From the NCBI RefSeq assembly GCF_020783315.1, contig NZ_CP086063.1:2220501-2284500 (forward strand): 64,000 nucleotides of DNA, given 5' to 3'. The position numbers and the translations under genes were made by a program. How positions within the stretch are numbered: position 1 is the stretch's first letter; each line of letters starts with the position of its first letter. Source of the DNA: Ferruginibacter lapsinanis (lineage in GTDB: Bacteria > Bacteroidota > Bacteroidia > Chitinophagales > Chitinophagaceae). This document shows, in pieces, positions 15,938 through 23,956 of this stretch. The notes under the pieces are model-generated. The model had not been told where the DNA came from and made no database searches. It saw only the letters and a list, made by a program, of their open reading frames with translations.

Positions 15938-18784
15938 ATGCATTCTGCCGGTGAAAATTTCTATAAAAAAAATTATAGCGAAAATCTTGAGGCCGTTTCC
16001 GGCAATACAGATTTCATGACAAACTGCAACAAGTTTGAATCAGCAGACTCCACTGTTCAAATGAACAAGCAGAGAGAATATAAAGATAGCAATCTGTATG
16101 CGCTAATAAACAATACTAAGGATTTGATGTGGAGTGTTGATAGAAATTATCAGGTCATCACATTTAATCAGGCATTTATAGAAACAATCATAAAAATGTA
16201 TCCGCAATCTTTGGATATTGAAGGCAATATAACGGCAAACGGAATCGGAGAGGGCATGGTCAATAAGTACAAAAAATATTTTGACAGGGCTTTTTCTGGT
16301 GAAATATTTACAGAAATAGAATATACAACTACTCCTGTTGAGCATTGGTCTGAAATATCTTTTTATCCGATACAGGAGGGAAAAAATATCATAGGCACTG
16401 CTTGTCATGCCCACGATATTACCCATCGCAAAAAAGCAGCAAGTAGAATTCTTTATATCAATCGTATATATGCCTTTCTAAGTCAGATCAATCAGACAAT
16501 TGTTCGATCTGAAAATGAACAAATGATCTATAAAGAAGTTTGTCGTATTGCGGCTGAAATTGGAGAGTTCAAGGCAGCCTGGATTGGAATGTTTAACAAA
16601 GGAGATCAAACGATCAATTACATAGAAGGGTATGGTTTAAATGTTGCGGAGATTGACCAGCTTACTAATGCTGTTTATGATGATAATGGTCCGCAGCAAC
16701 AGGTTTTACTAATGCAGAGATATTGTGTTTGTAATGATTTGCAGCATGAGTTGAGTTCGATAAGCCAGAAATTTTATATGCCGGCAGAAAGTTTTGGATC
16801 TATGATAGTATTGCCGATAAAAAAAAGTGGAGATGTTATCGGTACTATTAATTTATACGCATCAGAAAAAAACTTTTTTACTGCACGTGAAATTGCACTG
16901 CTTGAAGAAGCGGCTAATGATATTTCGTTTGCATTAGATGTTTTTGAAAAGGATAGGCTCAGGACTATTGCAGAGGGCAGGTTAAAGAAAAGTGAATTGC
17001 ATTTAAATGAAGCGCAGGCTATTGCCCATTTAGGAAGTTGGGAATTGGATATTGCATCCGGCATTGCGATCTGGTCTGCGGAGGCGCTTGCTATTTATGG
17101 AATTCCACCGGAAGAAAATGCACAACCTGCCGATTCGTGGCTTACATTTATTCATCCTGATGATCTGGATGCTGTTATTAAAATAAATGAAGAGGCTAAA
17201 AGAACTTCCAGTGATATGTCTTTTTTTTATCGTATTCTGCAAAAAAAAGGAACAATAAAATACCTGTACTCACGTACTAAATTTCAATTCGACAGCGATG
17301 GGAATGTAACGGGTTTACGAGGAGTGTTTCAAGATGTTACTGAAATGAAGGCAACAGAAAAGGCGTTGGCGCAGGCTGAAGAAACACAAACAGAGTTATT
17401 GGCATTTAATCAACAATTGATAGACATATCTCCTATTGGTATAGCTTCTTACGATGCTGTAAAAGGTAAATGTGTATCAGCGAATGCCGCATTTGCGAAT
17501 ATTGTGGGAACATCCGTCAGAAGGATTTTGAGTCAAAATTTCAGACAGATTTCATCCTGGAAAGAATCGGGGTTATTAAAAGCAGCAGAAGCTACTTTGG
17601 AAAATGGAGAAATTCATTCTGATGAGATCAACTTGATCACAAGTTTTGACAAGAATGTGTGGGTAGTGTATAAGTTTATTAAGTTTATTAATAAAGGACG
17701 ACCGCATCTCTTATTGTTAGTTCATGATGTAACAAAGAGGAAAACGGCAGAAAGATCATTAATGCAGAGCGAACTTCGTTATCGCCAGATCGTAGAAACT
17801 GCCAATGAAGGGATATGGATGATCGATGAGTATAGTAAAACGATCTTCGTTAATAAAAAAATGAACGAGATCTTTGAATATTCAGAAGCAGAAATGTTGG
17901 GAAAGGATATCTTTTATTTTATGGATGAGGCAGGAAAACAACTTGCAAAAGAGTCAATTAAAAGAAGAAAAGAAGGCATTGGCGATAACTATGAATTTTC
18001 ATATATCACCAAAACAGGAAGACCTATCTGCACGAGGATTTCGGCTAATCCTATTTTTGATGATAATGGGAAATATAAGGGAGCTTTAGCCATGGTGGAT
18101 GACATTACCGAGAAAAAAATATTAGAGCAACAATTACTGAAACAAAAATTAGCCGAACAGAAAAAAATAGCCAAAGCAGTTATAAGTGCTCAGGAAAAGG
18201 AAAGGACTGAAATAGGAGTAGAACTGCACGATAATGTAAATCAGTTGCTGGCCGCATCGAAATTGTATCTTAATCATAGTTTGACACAGGAAGCGTATCA
18301 GCCTTTTGTTACTAAAAGCATAGAATACCTGGGTACAGCTATGACGGAATTACGGAAACTATCACATGCGTTAGTCGGGCCTGCTCAAAATGAAGCTATA
18401 GGATTAAATCTTTCTTTGGAGGAATTGATACAAAGTATAAAAGCGGTAAAAAATATAGAGATAAACCTAAATAGTGTAACATTCAAAGAGAATGAAAGCG
18501 AACCTGCTTTAAAATTAGTGATATACAGGATCATACAGGAGCAATTAAGTAATATTTTAAAACATGCAGAAGCTACCCGGGTAAAAATTGAAATAGAGAG
18601 TAAAGAAGAAGGGTTAATAGTTTTAATCAGTGACAATGGGAAAGGGTTCGATGTTTCGGCCAAAAGAGAAGGTATCGGGTTAAAGAACATTAAACACAGA
18701 GCCGGATTATATAACGGAACTGTTAATATAGTTTCTTCTCCGGGCAATGGGTGTGATATGAAAATCGCTTTTATAAATAATTAA
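15938..18784 (+). CDS. Orphan multi-PAS/GAF sensor histidine kinase (HisKA_3 type)
   Basis: 948 residues from the ATG at 15938. A GTG at 15902 is also in frame, but a TACATTTG promoter -10-like box at 15895-15902 overlaps it, so the ATG is preferred. There is no signal peptide or membrane segment, so it should be cytoplasmic. Order of domains: PAS (about 35-155), GAF (170-325), PAS (355-475), PAS (490-610), PAS (615-730), a short coiled coil, a NarL-type dimerisation domain with H764 in ELHDNVNQLL, and an HATPase_c domain (N box in IIQEQLSNILKHA, G boxes DNGKGFD and GIGLKNIKHRA). HisKA_3 kinases usually pair with LuxR/NarL-type response regulators; none is encoded nearby, so the partner is unknown. 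Confidence 0.9.
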   Translation: MHSAGENFYKKNYSENLEAVSGNTDFMTNCNKFESADSTVQMNKQREYKDSNLYALINNTKDLMWSVDRNYQVITFNQAFIETIIKMYPQSLDIEGNITANGIGEGMVNKYKKYFDRAFSGEIFTEIEYTTTPVEHWSEISFYPIQEGKNIIGTACHAHDITHRKKAASRILYINRIYAFLSQINQTIVRSENEQMIYKEVCRIAAEIGEFKAAWIGMFNKGDQTINYIEGYGLNVAEIDQLTNAVYDDNGPQQQVLLMQRYCVCNDLQHELSSISQKFYMPAESFGSMIVLPIKKSGDVIGTINLYASEKNFFTAREIALLEEAANDISFALDVFEKDRLRTIAEGRLKKSELHLNEAQAIAHLGSWELDIASGIAIWSAEALAIYGIPPEENAQPADSWLTFIHPDDLDAVIKINEEAKRTSSDMSFFYRILQKKGTIKYLYSRTKFQFDSDGNVTGLRGVFQDVTEMKATEKALAQAEETQTELLAFNQQLIDISPIGIASYDAVKGKCVSANAAFANIVGTSVRRILSQNFRQISSWKESGLLKAAEATLENGEIHSDEINLITSFDKNVWVVYKFIKFINKGRPHLLLLVHDVTKRKTAERSLMQSELRYRQIVETANEGIWMIDEYSKTIFVNKKMNEIFEYSEAEMLGKDIFYFMDEAGKQLAKESIKRRKEGIGDNYEFSYITKTGRPICTRISANPIFDDNGKYKGALAMVDDITEKKILEQQLLKQKLAEQKKIAKAVISAQEKERTEIGVELHDNVNQLLAASKLYLNHSLTQEAYQPFVTKSIEYLGTAMTELRKLSHALVGPAQNEAIGLNLSLEELIQSIKAVKNIEINLNSVTFKENESEPALKLVIYRIIQEQLSNILKHAEATRVKIEIESKEEGLIVLISDNGKGFDVSAKREGIGLKNIKHRAGLYNGTVNIVSSPGNGCDMKIAFINN

Positions 18785-18798
18785 TTCGGTTCAACTCA

Positions 18799-18823
18799 GA
18801 TGATTACTGTGTAGCTAATCATC
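18799..18823. other. 8-bp-arm hairpin after the kinase gene
   Basis: GATGATTA and TAATCATC are exact complements with a 9-nt spacer, 15 bp after the kinase stop. No T run follows. It may be a transcript 3' end or a binding site. The rest of the 276-bp gap before the RRM gene is AT-rich, with no gene seen. Confidence 0.3.
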
Positions 18824-19060
18824 ATCTAATCAAGCATTTCTTTAGTGTTTATAATTATATGATGGCATCTGAGCGAAATGTAGATGAAACTAATTATCCC
18901 TCTTTCAGATAAATAGCCTATCTTCACAAAGTGATTTAGTTCTTTAGCGTCCTGATATAGATAGTTTTTATTTTTCTTCCTACAATATTACTCTCCTTAA
19001 TAGCTTGCTTTTTTCTACCATCACAGGTATTTTATTTATTTATTTTAATTAGTTTTTTTT

Positions 19061-19375
19061 ATGAACATTTATGTTTCAAATTTAAGCTTCAACACCAGTG
19101 ATGTTGAACTTAATTCGTTTTTTTCAACTTTTGGTGAAGTAACTTCTGCAAAAGTAATTACAGACAGAGAAACCGGAAGATCTCGTGGTTTTGGATTTGT
19201 TGAAATGCCTTCTACTGAAGAAGGTAACGATGCTATCTTAGGTCTTAACAACAAAGAAGTAGAAGGCAGAGCAATGTCTGTATCTATAGCGAAAGAAAAA
19301 GAAAGAACCAGCAACGGTGGCGGCTACAACAGAAACTCTAACGGTAATTCTGGTGGTGGTAACAGAAGATGGTAA
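19061..19375 (+). CDS. RRM-type RNA-binding protein
   Basis: 104 residues: a single RNA recognition motif followed by a Gly/Asn/Arg-rich tail. RNP2 is IYVSNL (residues 3-8) and RNP1 is RGFGFVEM (near 43-50). The tail NGGGYNRNSNGNSGGGNRRW resembles those of cyanobacterial and Bacteroidota Rbp proteins and of eukaryotic hnRNP-like proteins. It probably binds single-stranded RNA in the cytoplasm. Bacteroidota lack many classical RNA chaperones, and RRM proteins are proposed to fill part of that role (established idea, not shown here). A strong terminator follows at once. A second RRM gene lies 3.5 kb downstream. Confidence 0.93.
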   Translation: MNIYVSNLSFNTSDVELNSFFSTFGEVTSAKVITDRETGRSRGFGFVEMPSTEEGNDAILGLNNKEVEGRAMSVSIAKEKERTSNGGGYNRNSNGNSGGGNRRW

Positions 19376-19389
19376 TCTTTTAAATTATA

Positions 19390-19416
19390 AAGAGCTCCTT
19401 TTGGAGCTTTTTTTTT
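19390..19416 (+). terminator. Terminator after the first RRM gene
   Basis: AAGAGCTCC, loop TTTT, GGAGCTT, then a run of T. It lies 15 bp past the stop and about 20 bp before the next small gene. Confidence 0.85.
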
Positions 19417-19437
19417 CATTTATTTAAACTAGAACAT

Positions 19438-19689
19438 ATGGTAAACGATCAAATTGAAAATTTTCTTTTGCAAAAAAAAGTAGATAAAGCTCCCGTGCAA
19501 ATTAATTTTAAAACTCGTAGTGCAATCGTTGGGTTATTTATTCAAACAGGAGATTACGAAGAATTAAAAACCAAAAATTTCTGGAGGATAGTTGCTCAAT
19601 TGAATATCGATGAATATAGGAAATCAAATGATATCAATCTTACACGAATTTTTAATGGCGCAGAATTTACCCGCTTGTCATTAGTGTAA
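19438..19689 (+). CDS. Small protein of unknown function
   Basis: 83 residues starting from ATG at 19438. No signal peptide or membrane segment; mixed charged/hydrophobic text with a VQINFKTRSAIVGLFIQTGD core. I do not recognise a family. It is flanked on both sides by strong terminators (19390-19416 and 19739-19776), which argues that it is a separately transcribed real gene or one reached by read-through from the RRM gene. Its base composition matches its neighbours. Confidence 0.6.
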   Translation: MVNDQIENFLLQKKVDKAPVQINFKTRSAIVGLFIQTGDYEELKTKNFWRIVAQLNIDEYRKSNDINLTRIFNGAEFTRLSLV

Positions 19690-19708
19690 AGACATAACTA
19701 AACAAACT

Positions 19709-19724
19709 ATTTGGCGTGCCAAAT
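19709..19724. promoter_or_regulatory. Short inverted repeat after the small gene
   Basis: ATTTGGC-GT-GCCAAAT: 7-bp arms around a two-base centre, 20 bp past the stop codon and 15 bp before the terminator. It could be a binding site or part of the 3' structure. Confidence 0.3.
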
Positions 19725-19738
19725 AATGTTTAAACAGA

Positions 19739-19776
19739 AAATCCGGAATTGGCTGAAAAGCTTTTTCCGGATTTTT
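19739..19776 (+). terminator. Terminator after the small gene
   Basis: AAATCCGGAA and TTCCGGATTT form a perfect 10-bp stem with a 16-nt loop, followed by T residues. Confidence 0.8.
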
Positions 19777-19875
19777 GTATATACAGATGCACAGGGTATT
19801 ACAATGTAATACTGGTGCACAGTTGCTTTGTTACTTACTTTTTAAACTTTCGCTGATCTTGATCGTTATAAAAAT

Positions 19876-20340
19876 TTAGAAGGTGTAACGAATAGCCAAT
19901 CCTCCCCAATTACCACTGAACCCGGCATAATCGCCAAATTCAAAAGAAGGCTGCCAATCAAGAGACAAGTTGATAGGAGCATCATTGAATTTATAATCCA
20001 ATCCAAGTACACCATCTACACCAACCGTAGTTCCACCGCCATAATATTTAGTCTTGTAAAATCCTAAATGTGCTCCGGGCCCTATATACCATTTTAAGCC
20101 TCGGGCATTTTTAATATCACCATGTATTTCGTATAAGCCTGTAATACGTGAACCTCTTTCCCAGAAATACCCAATGCCTTCAATGGCTCTATTGGTTTTT
20201 ACAAAATGTTTTACTGTAATTGCTCCTGGATAAAATTTTACGCCTAATGCGGTTGTGTAACTACTGCCTCTGCTTTGAGCTGATACCTGCTGTTGTGAAA
20301 ATGTTATTAACACAATAGCCAAAATGATGATTCTTTTCAT
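19876..20340 (-). CDS. Small outer-membrane beta-barrel-like protein
   Basis: 154 residues from the ATG at 20340, chosen because it opens a signal peptide (MKRIIILAIVLITFSQQQVSAQ); a start 13 codons further upstream would spoil it. The mature part alternates polar and aromatic residues (TTALGVKFYPGAITVKHF, LKWYIGPGAHLGFYKTKY) and ends in Phe, as expected for an eight-strand-type outer-membrane barrel. No enzyme motif is visible. It is probably an envelope protein of unknown role. Confidence 0.7.
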   Translation of the reverse strand: MKRIIILAIVLITFSQQQVSAQSRGSSYTTALGVKFYPGAITVKHFVKTNRAIEGIGYFWERGSRITGLYEIHGDIKNARGLKWYIGPGAHLGFYKTKYYGGGTTVGVDGVLGLDYKFNDAPINLSLDWQPSFEFGDYAGFSGNWGGLAIRYTF

Positions 20341-20449
20341 AAATGTAAGTTTTTGATATAAGGGAAAAAATAGTGCCAATTTTATACTGCACCACCTGGT
20401 ATAAGAATATGTAAGAATACAATTGAGTGATAAGGTTTTATGGGCTGGG

Positions 20450-20473
20450 TTTTGTGTAATATTTTACACAAAA
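20450..20473. promoter_or_regulatory. 10-bp perfect hairpin/operator-like palindrome
   Basis: TTTTGTGTAA and TTACACAAAA around TATT. It lies 110 bp upstream of the minus-strand barrel gene and 82 bp beyond the stop of the DUF2007 gene. It has no T run on the minus strand, so an operator for the barrel gene is at least as likely as a terminator. Confidence 0.4.
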
Positions 20474-20554
20474 TAATATTTGGTAGTACATGGAGAGGAA
20501 ATTTTTCCTCAATTATCGAATCGGATATTGGTCCATATCATTGCGGATAATTAT

Positions 20555-20968
20555 CTATTCTGTGCCTGGGGCTTCGGGCAATCGTTCGCTTTCGTAACCA
20601 CAATTGCCGCAGTGATAAACACTTGTAGCAGCTACTGCATAACTGGAAAACATCCATGTTAGGATAGCGGTAAGATAGTTAGTAACGCCGGGTTTGGTTA
20701 TTTGTGTAAATTCGCTTTTGCCACATTGCGGACATTTTACCGATTGCAGGTATTCTTGATCAAACTGCTGTAATAATTTCAGTACTTCTTCTTTGTCCGT
20801 TTCTTTAACTACCAGCTTAATTCCGCCGATCGCATTCGTCAGTATAGGGTCTATTGTTACTGTAAATTCATCTTTTAAATAACATTCAAAACCGGCATCC
20901 TCTAATTTAGTTAAACTGATATTTGCTAAAAAATAGTTGTCGAATGTTTTTACCGTAACTAAGTCCAT
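20555..20968 (-). CDS. DUF2007-type protein with C-terminal zinc ribbon
   Basis: 137 residues from the ATG at 20968 (MDLVTVKTFDNYF), the usual start of this family; the open frame continues 25 codons further upstream without resembling the family. Residues 1-70 match the DUF2007 'putative signal-transducing protein' domain (LANISLTKLEDAGFECYLKD, then AIGGIKLVVKE). The C-terminal part carries CPQCG and CGNCGYE separated by about 38 residues, including a possible membrane-seeking helix (LTAILTWMFSSYAVAAT), which looks like a zinc ribbon split by a hydrophobic insert. The function is not established. Confidence 0.8.
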   Translation of the reverse strand: MDLVTVKTFDNYFLANISLTKLEDAGFECYLKDEFTVTIDPILTNAIGGIKLVVKETDKEEVLKLLQQFDQEYLQSVKCPQCGKSEFTQITKPGVTNYLTAILTWMFSSYAVAATSVYHCGNCGYESERLPEAPGTE

Positions 20969-21167
20969 AAGTTTTATAATTGTATTGTAAGATAGAGAAA
21001 TATTTGATGTCGCTATTACTGTTGCATAATATGTAGTCGTCATTTACTGATATATACCTGCATCATTTTGGCATTTCTTTCACTTTTCATCTTCTATCTT
21101 CAAGGAAGAAAGATTTAGTGGTCTTTTCAAAAGTATTTCATGCCCTTTGTCTAAAAATATTATTCAC

Positions 21168-21893
21168 ATGAAAATATATATTGTTGTCCTTTTTCTATTT
21201 CTTTCAGTTATAGCAAAATCACAAATGATTGATTCTTTAAATACAGCAAAGAATGCGATGTATATGACGGAGGCCGAGAGAGAAATGATTTACGAGATCA
21301 ATAGGGTAAGGCATGAGCCTGTTTCTTATCTTCAATATCTTACTCCTTTACTAAAAGAAGCGCAAACGAACTTGAAAATTAATGGCAAGGGTGAGCCAAA
21401 TTATAGTTTAACATATAGTAGTACAACAATCAATGGTAAAGAAACAAAAACGATTGATACAACCTGGCATTATACCAATGAAGAGGAACTGAGAGCCATC
21501 ACGACACTGATCAATGATCTTAAGAAATTAAAACCTCTTTCTATTTTAAAGCCGGATAAAGGAATTTATAATGCGGCAAAAAAGCATGCTGCTGATCAGA
21601 ATAACCATGAATGGACTTTGCTGCATACTGGTAGTGACGGATCAAAACCCTGGGACAGGATAAAACTTTTTTCTCCTTCAATGAATTTTGGTAACGAAAA
21701 TATTGCCGGTCGTTATGGATACGCAAATACTACTCCAAGAGATATTGTATTACAACTATTGATTGATTCAGGTATTCCAGGATATGGGCATCGGTATAAT
21801 TTACTTGATCCTCAATGGACACATGCAGGATGCAGGGTTGAAAAATACAAAGGTACCTGGTGGTGGATACAGGAATTCGGAGTAAGCCGGTAA
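21168..21893 (+). CDS. CAP (SCP/PR1-like) domain protein, exported
   Basis: 241 residues from ATG 21168, which opens a signal peptide (IYIVVLFLFLSVIAKSQ); a TTG seven codons earlier is less likely. The CAP domain spans about 40-241. YEINRVRHEP near the N-terminus corresponds to the first CAP helix. KKHAADQNNHEWTLLHTGSDG supplies the first His motif, NFGNENIAG matches the GENIA box, and GYGHRYNLLDPQWTHAGC matches the GHRxNLL motif with the second His. CAP proteins are secreted and bind sterols, lipids or glycans in various organisms; the bacterial role is largely unknown. The insert at about 65-115 is unusual. Confidence 0.88.
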   Translation: MKIYIVVLFLFLSVIAKSQMIDSLNTAKNAMYMTEAEREMIYEINRVRHEPVSYLQYLTPLLKEAQTNLKINGKGEPNYSLTYSSTTINGKETKTIDTTWHYTNEEELRAITTLINDLKKLKPLSILKPDKGIYNAAKKHAADQNNHEWTLLHTGSDGSKPWDRIKLFSPSMNFGNENIAGRYGYANTTPRDIVLQLLIDSGIPGYGHRYNLLDPQWTHAGCRVEKYKGTWWWIQEFGVSR

Positions 21894-21937
21894 ATATTTA
21901 CAACATTTATTTAACCTGTACTTAAATTATTGATCGG

Positions 21938-21945
21938 TAATTTTG
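21938..21945 (+). promoter_or_regulatory. TAATTTTG promoter box before the DUF4197 gene
   Basis: An exact match to the Bacteroidota TAnnTTTG box, 28 bp before the ATG. No clear TTTG lies 19 bp upstream, so this is only a partial promoter match. Confidence 0.4.
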
Positions 21946-21973
21946 TCTTTTATCAGCAAATAATAATTATTAA

Positions 21974-22726
21974 ATGAAAAAAATATTCTTCAGTTTTTTT
22001 GCAACCTGTTTATTCTTCTTGCAATCGAATGCACAGTTCGGTAATTTAGTAAATAAGATCGTTAAGAAAGACTCTACCGGCAAGGTTGAATTGAATAAAA
22101 ATATTTCTTCTACGCTTGGGAATGGATTAAGCAATGAAGATATAGTCAGCGGTTTGAAAGAAGCATTGAGAGTAGGTACAGATAGTAGCAGTAAGAAATT
22201 AGGTAAGACAAATGGTTATTTTGCAGATGCTGCTGTTAAGATATTAATGCCTGCAGAAGCTGTGAAAGCTGAGAAGACTTTGCGTAATCTGGGTATGGGT
22301 AGTTTGGTAGATAAAGCTATTTTATCCATGAACAGAGCAGCTGAAGATGCAGCATCAGGAGTGGGGAATATTTTCTGGAATTCTATTAAGCAAATGAGTA
22401 TTGCTGATGGAGTAACAATATTGCGAGGAAGTGATACGGCAGCTACTTCGTATCTGAAAAAGACAACTACGCCTGAATTGATCAGTAAATTTCGCCCTGT
22501 AATTGATAGCTCACTGGCAAAATTCGATGCAACTAAATATTGGTCAGATGTATTTTCTGCGTACAATAAATTTTCTGCAAAAAAAGTAAATACCGATCTT
22601 ACTGCTTATGTTACCGAAAGGGCATTGAGTGGTTTATTTTTAAACATTGGGTTGCAAGAACAAAAGATCCGTAAAGACCCAGCAGCACAGGTAACGGGAA
22701 TACTTAAAAAAGTTTTCGGTAACTAA
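21974..22726 (+). CDS. DUF4197 family exported protein
   Basis: 250 residues with a signal peptide (FFSFFATCLFFLQSNAQ). The body matches DUF4197 proteins: LSNEDIVSGLKEALRVGTDSS, then GYFADAAVKILMPAEA, then a long helical region, and a C-terminal GLFLNIGLQEQKIRKDPAA segment that is the most conserved part of the family. It is predicted periplasmic and mostly helical. No function is known for the family. It is unlinked to any operon; an isolated TAatTTTG box precedes it. Confidence 0.88.
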   Translation: MKKIFFSFFATCLFFLQSNAQFGNLVNKIVKKDSTGKVELNKNISSTLGNGLSNEDIVSGLKEALRVGTDSSSKKLGKTNGYFADAAVKILMPAEAVKAEKTLRNLGMGSLVDKAILSMNRAAEDAASGVGNIFWNSIKQMSIADGVTILRGSDTAATSYLKKTTTPELISKFRPVIDSSLAKFDATKYWSDVFSAYNKFSAKKVNTDLTAYVTERALSGLFLNIGLQEQKIRKDPAAQVTGILKKVFGN

Positions 22727-22882
22727 CAGAGCGTCAACTTAAATGGGCTATTATGCCATATTCTTTTAGTGTGCATTGTGTTAGATGAATTTTTTGCAAA
22801 AAAGCTTACTTTTTAATAAAAAATTTATTCTTCTTTCCTATTTGATAGATTAACCCTATTTTTACTATATAATATTTATACC

Positions 22883-23221
22883 ATGAAGCTTTTTGTAGCC
22901 GGCCTACCGTACGATTTTGATGATACTGATTTAAAGGAAATGTTTGAACTGTATGGTGATGTAGCCAGTGCAAAAGTAGCTTTAGATAGAGAAACAAAGA
23001 AAAGCAGAGGCTTTGGTTTTTTAGACATGCCCAATGATGCTGAAGCCAAAGATGCTATACAAGCCTTAAATGACGCCAAATTAAGAGGAGGCAAGCAACT
23101 GTCTGTTAAACTCTCTGAAGAGCAACCCCGACCAGCTCCAGGTAATGGATACGGAAATAATCGTCGCAATGATAATCCAAGGGGTGGCAGTGATTTTCGT
23201 AATGACAGAAGAAGATATTAA
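22883..23221 (+). CDS. RRM-type RNA-binding protein (second copy)
   Basis: 112 residues: RNP2 LFVAGL (3-8), RNP1 RGFGFLDM (near 42-49), and a basic Arg/Asn/Gly tail ending RNDRRRY. Same architecture as the protein at 19061, about half identical in the RRM, so the two are paralogues. The tail here is richer in Arg and Pro. Expected to bind RNA in the cytoplasm. It is preceded by an AT-rich leader with no clear promoter match. Confidence 0.92.
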   Translation: MKLFVAGLPYDFDDTDLKEMFELYGDVASAKVALDRETKKSRGFGFLDMPNDAEAKDAIQALNDAKLRGGKQLSVKLSEEQPRPAPGNGYGNNRRNDNPRGGSDFRNDRRRY

Positions 23222-23385
23222 AAATACTCTCTTTACATCTTCTTGATATTTTACTGAATTGTATTCTGTTACTTTAGTGTAGCAATTCTTCCTCATTTTA
23301 TTTACTTGTGTCAATTGAGTTGGATAAATTCCGCTTATTATTTCTGGCATTGTTTTTTCTCTTTTATTTGTTCAACATACAAAAG

Positions 23386-23832
23386 ATGAAAACTACTATA
23401 ACTGCTCAGGTAAAAATTAATATCATTTCTCAGGCATCTATAGTGTGGTCAGCACTAACAAAACCGGCATTGATAAAACAATATCTTTTCGGAACAGAAA
23501 CCATTACAGATTGGAAACCCGGAAGCCCGATTGTTTTCAAGGGAGAATGGAACGGCAAAGCCTACCAGGATAAAGGAATAATTATCGAAATAAAAGATAA
23601 AGCATTGCTAAAATATAGCTACTGGAGTCCTATGTCGGGATTGGAGGACAAGCCTGAAAATTATATGGTTGTCACTTATGAAATATCCGGTGAAGAAGAT
23701 AATCTTACACTTACTGTAACACAGGAAAATGTTCCTGATGAAAAAACAAAAGTACACTCAGAAGAGAATTGGCGAAAGGTGTTGATGGGATTGAAAAATA
23801 TGGTTGAGCTAAGAACTGTAGGTTCTATTTAA
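23386..23832 (+). CDS. SRPBCC/AHSA1-like domain protein
   Basis: 148 residues from ATG 23386. A start 26 codons upstream would add a hydrophobic run, but the family start is MKTTITAQVKINI. Residues 10-145 fit the AHSA1 branch of the START/SRPBCC fold: ASIVWSALTKPALIKQYLFG, then ITDWKPGSPIVFKGEW, and a C-terminal helix with ENWRKVLMGLKNMVE. Such small proteins bind hydrophobic ligands or partner proteins; the ligand here cannot be told. Cytoplasmic if the chosen start is right. Confidence 0.85.
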   Translation: MKTTITAQVKINIISQASIVWSALTKPALIKQYLFGTETITDWKPGSPIVFKGEWNGKAYQDKGIIIEIKDKALLKYSYWSPMSGLEDKPENYMVVTYEISGEEDNLTLTVTQENVPDEKTKVHSEENWRKVLMGLKNMVELRTVGSI

Positions 23833-23859
23833 TTTTTTTCGGAATGAGCAATTTTTTTG

Positions 23860-23911
23860 TAAAAACCCCGGCCCATTCAACTGTATTGAAATCAGAAGAT
23901 TGGACCGGGGT
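23860..23911 (-). terminator. Terminator of the pyrophosphatase gene
   Basis: On the minus strand ACCCCGGTCC pairs with GGCCCGGGGT-type sequence (one mismatch) across a loop of about 27 nt and runs into TTTTTAC. It lies between convergent genes, 45 bp past the minus-strand stop. Confidence 0.65.
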
Positions 23912-23956
23912 AGATTTTCTAAGGATTGTATAAAGATTTATCTGCCTGCTAAGGGA

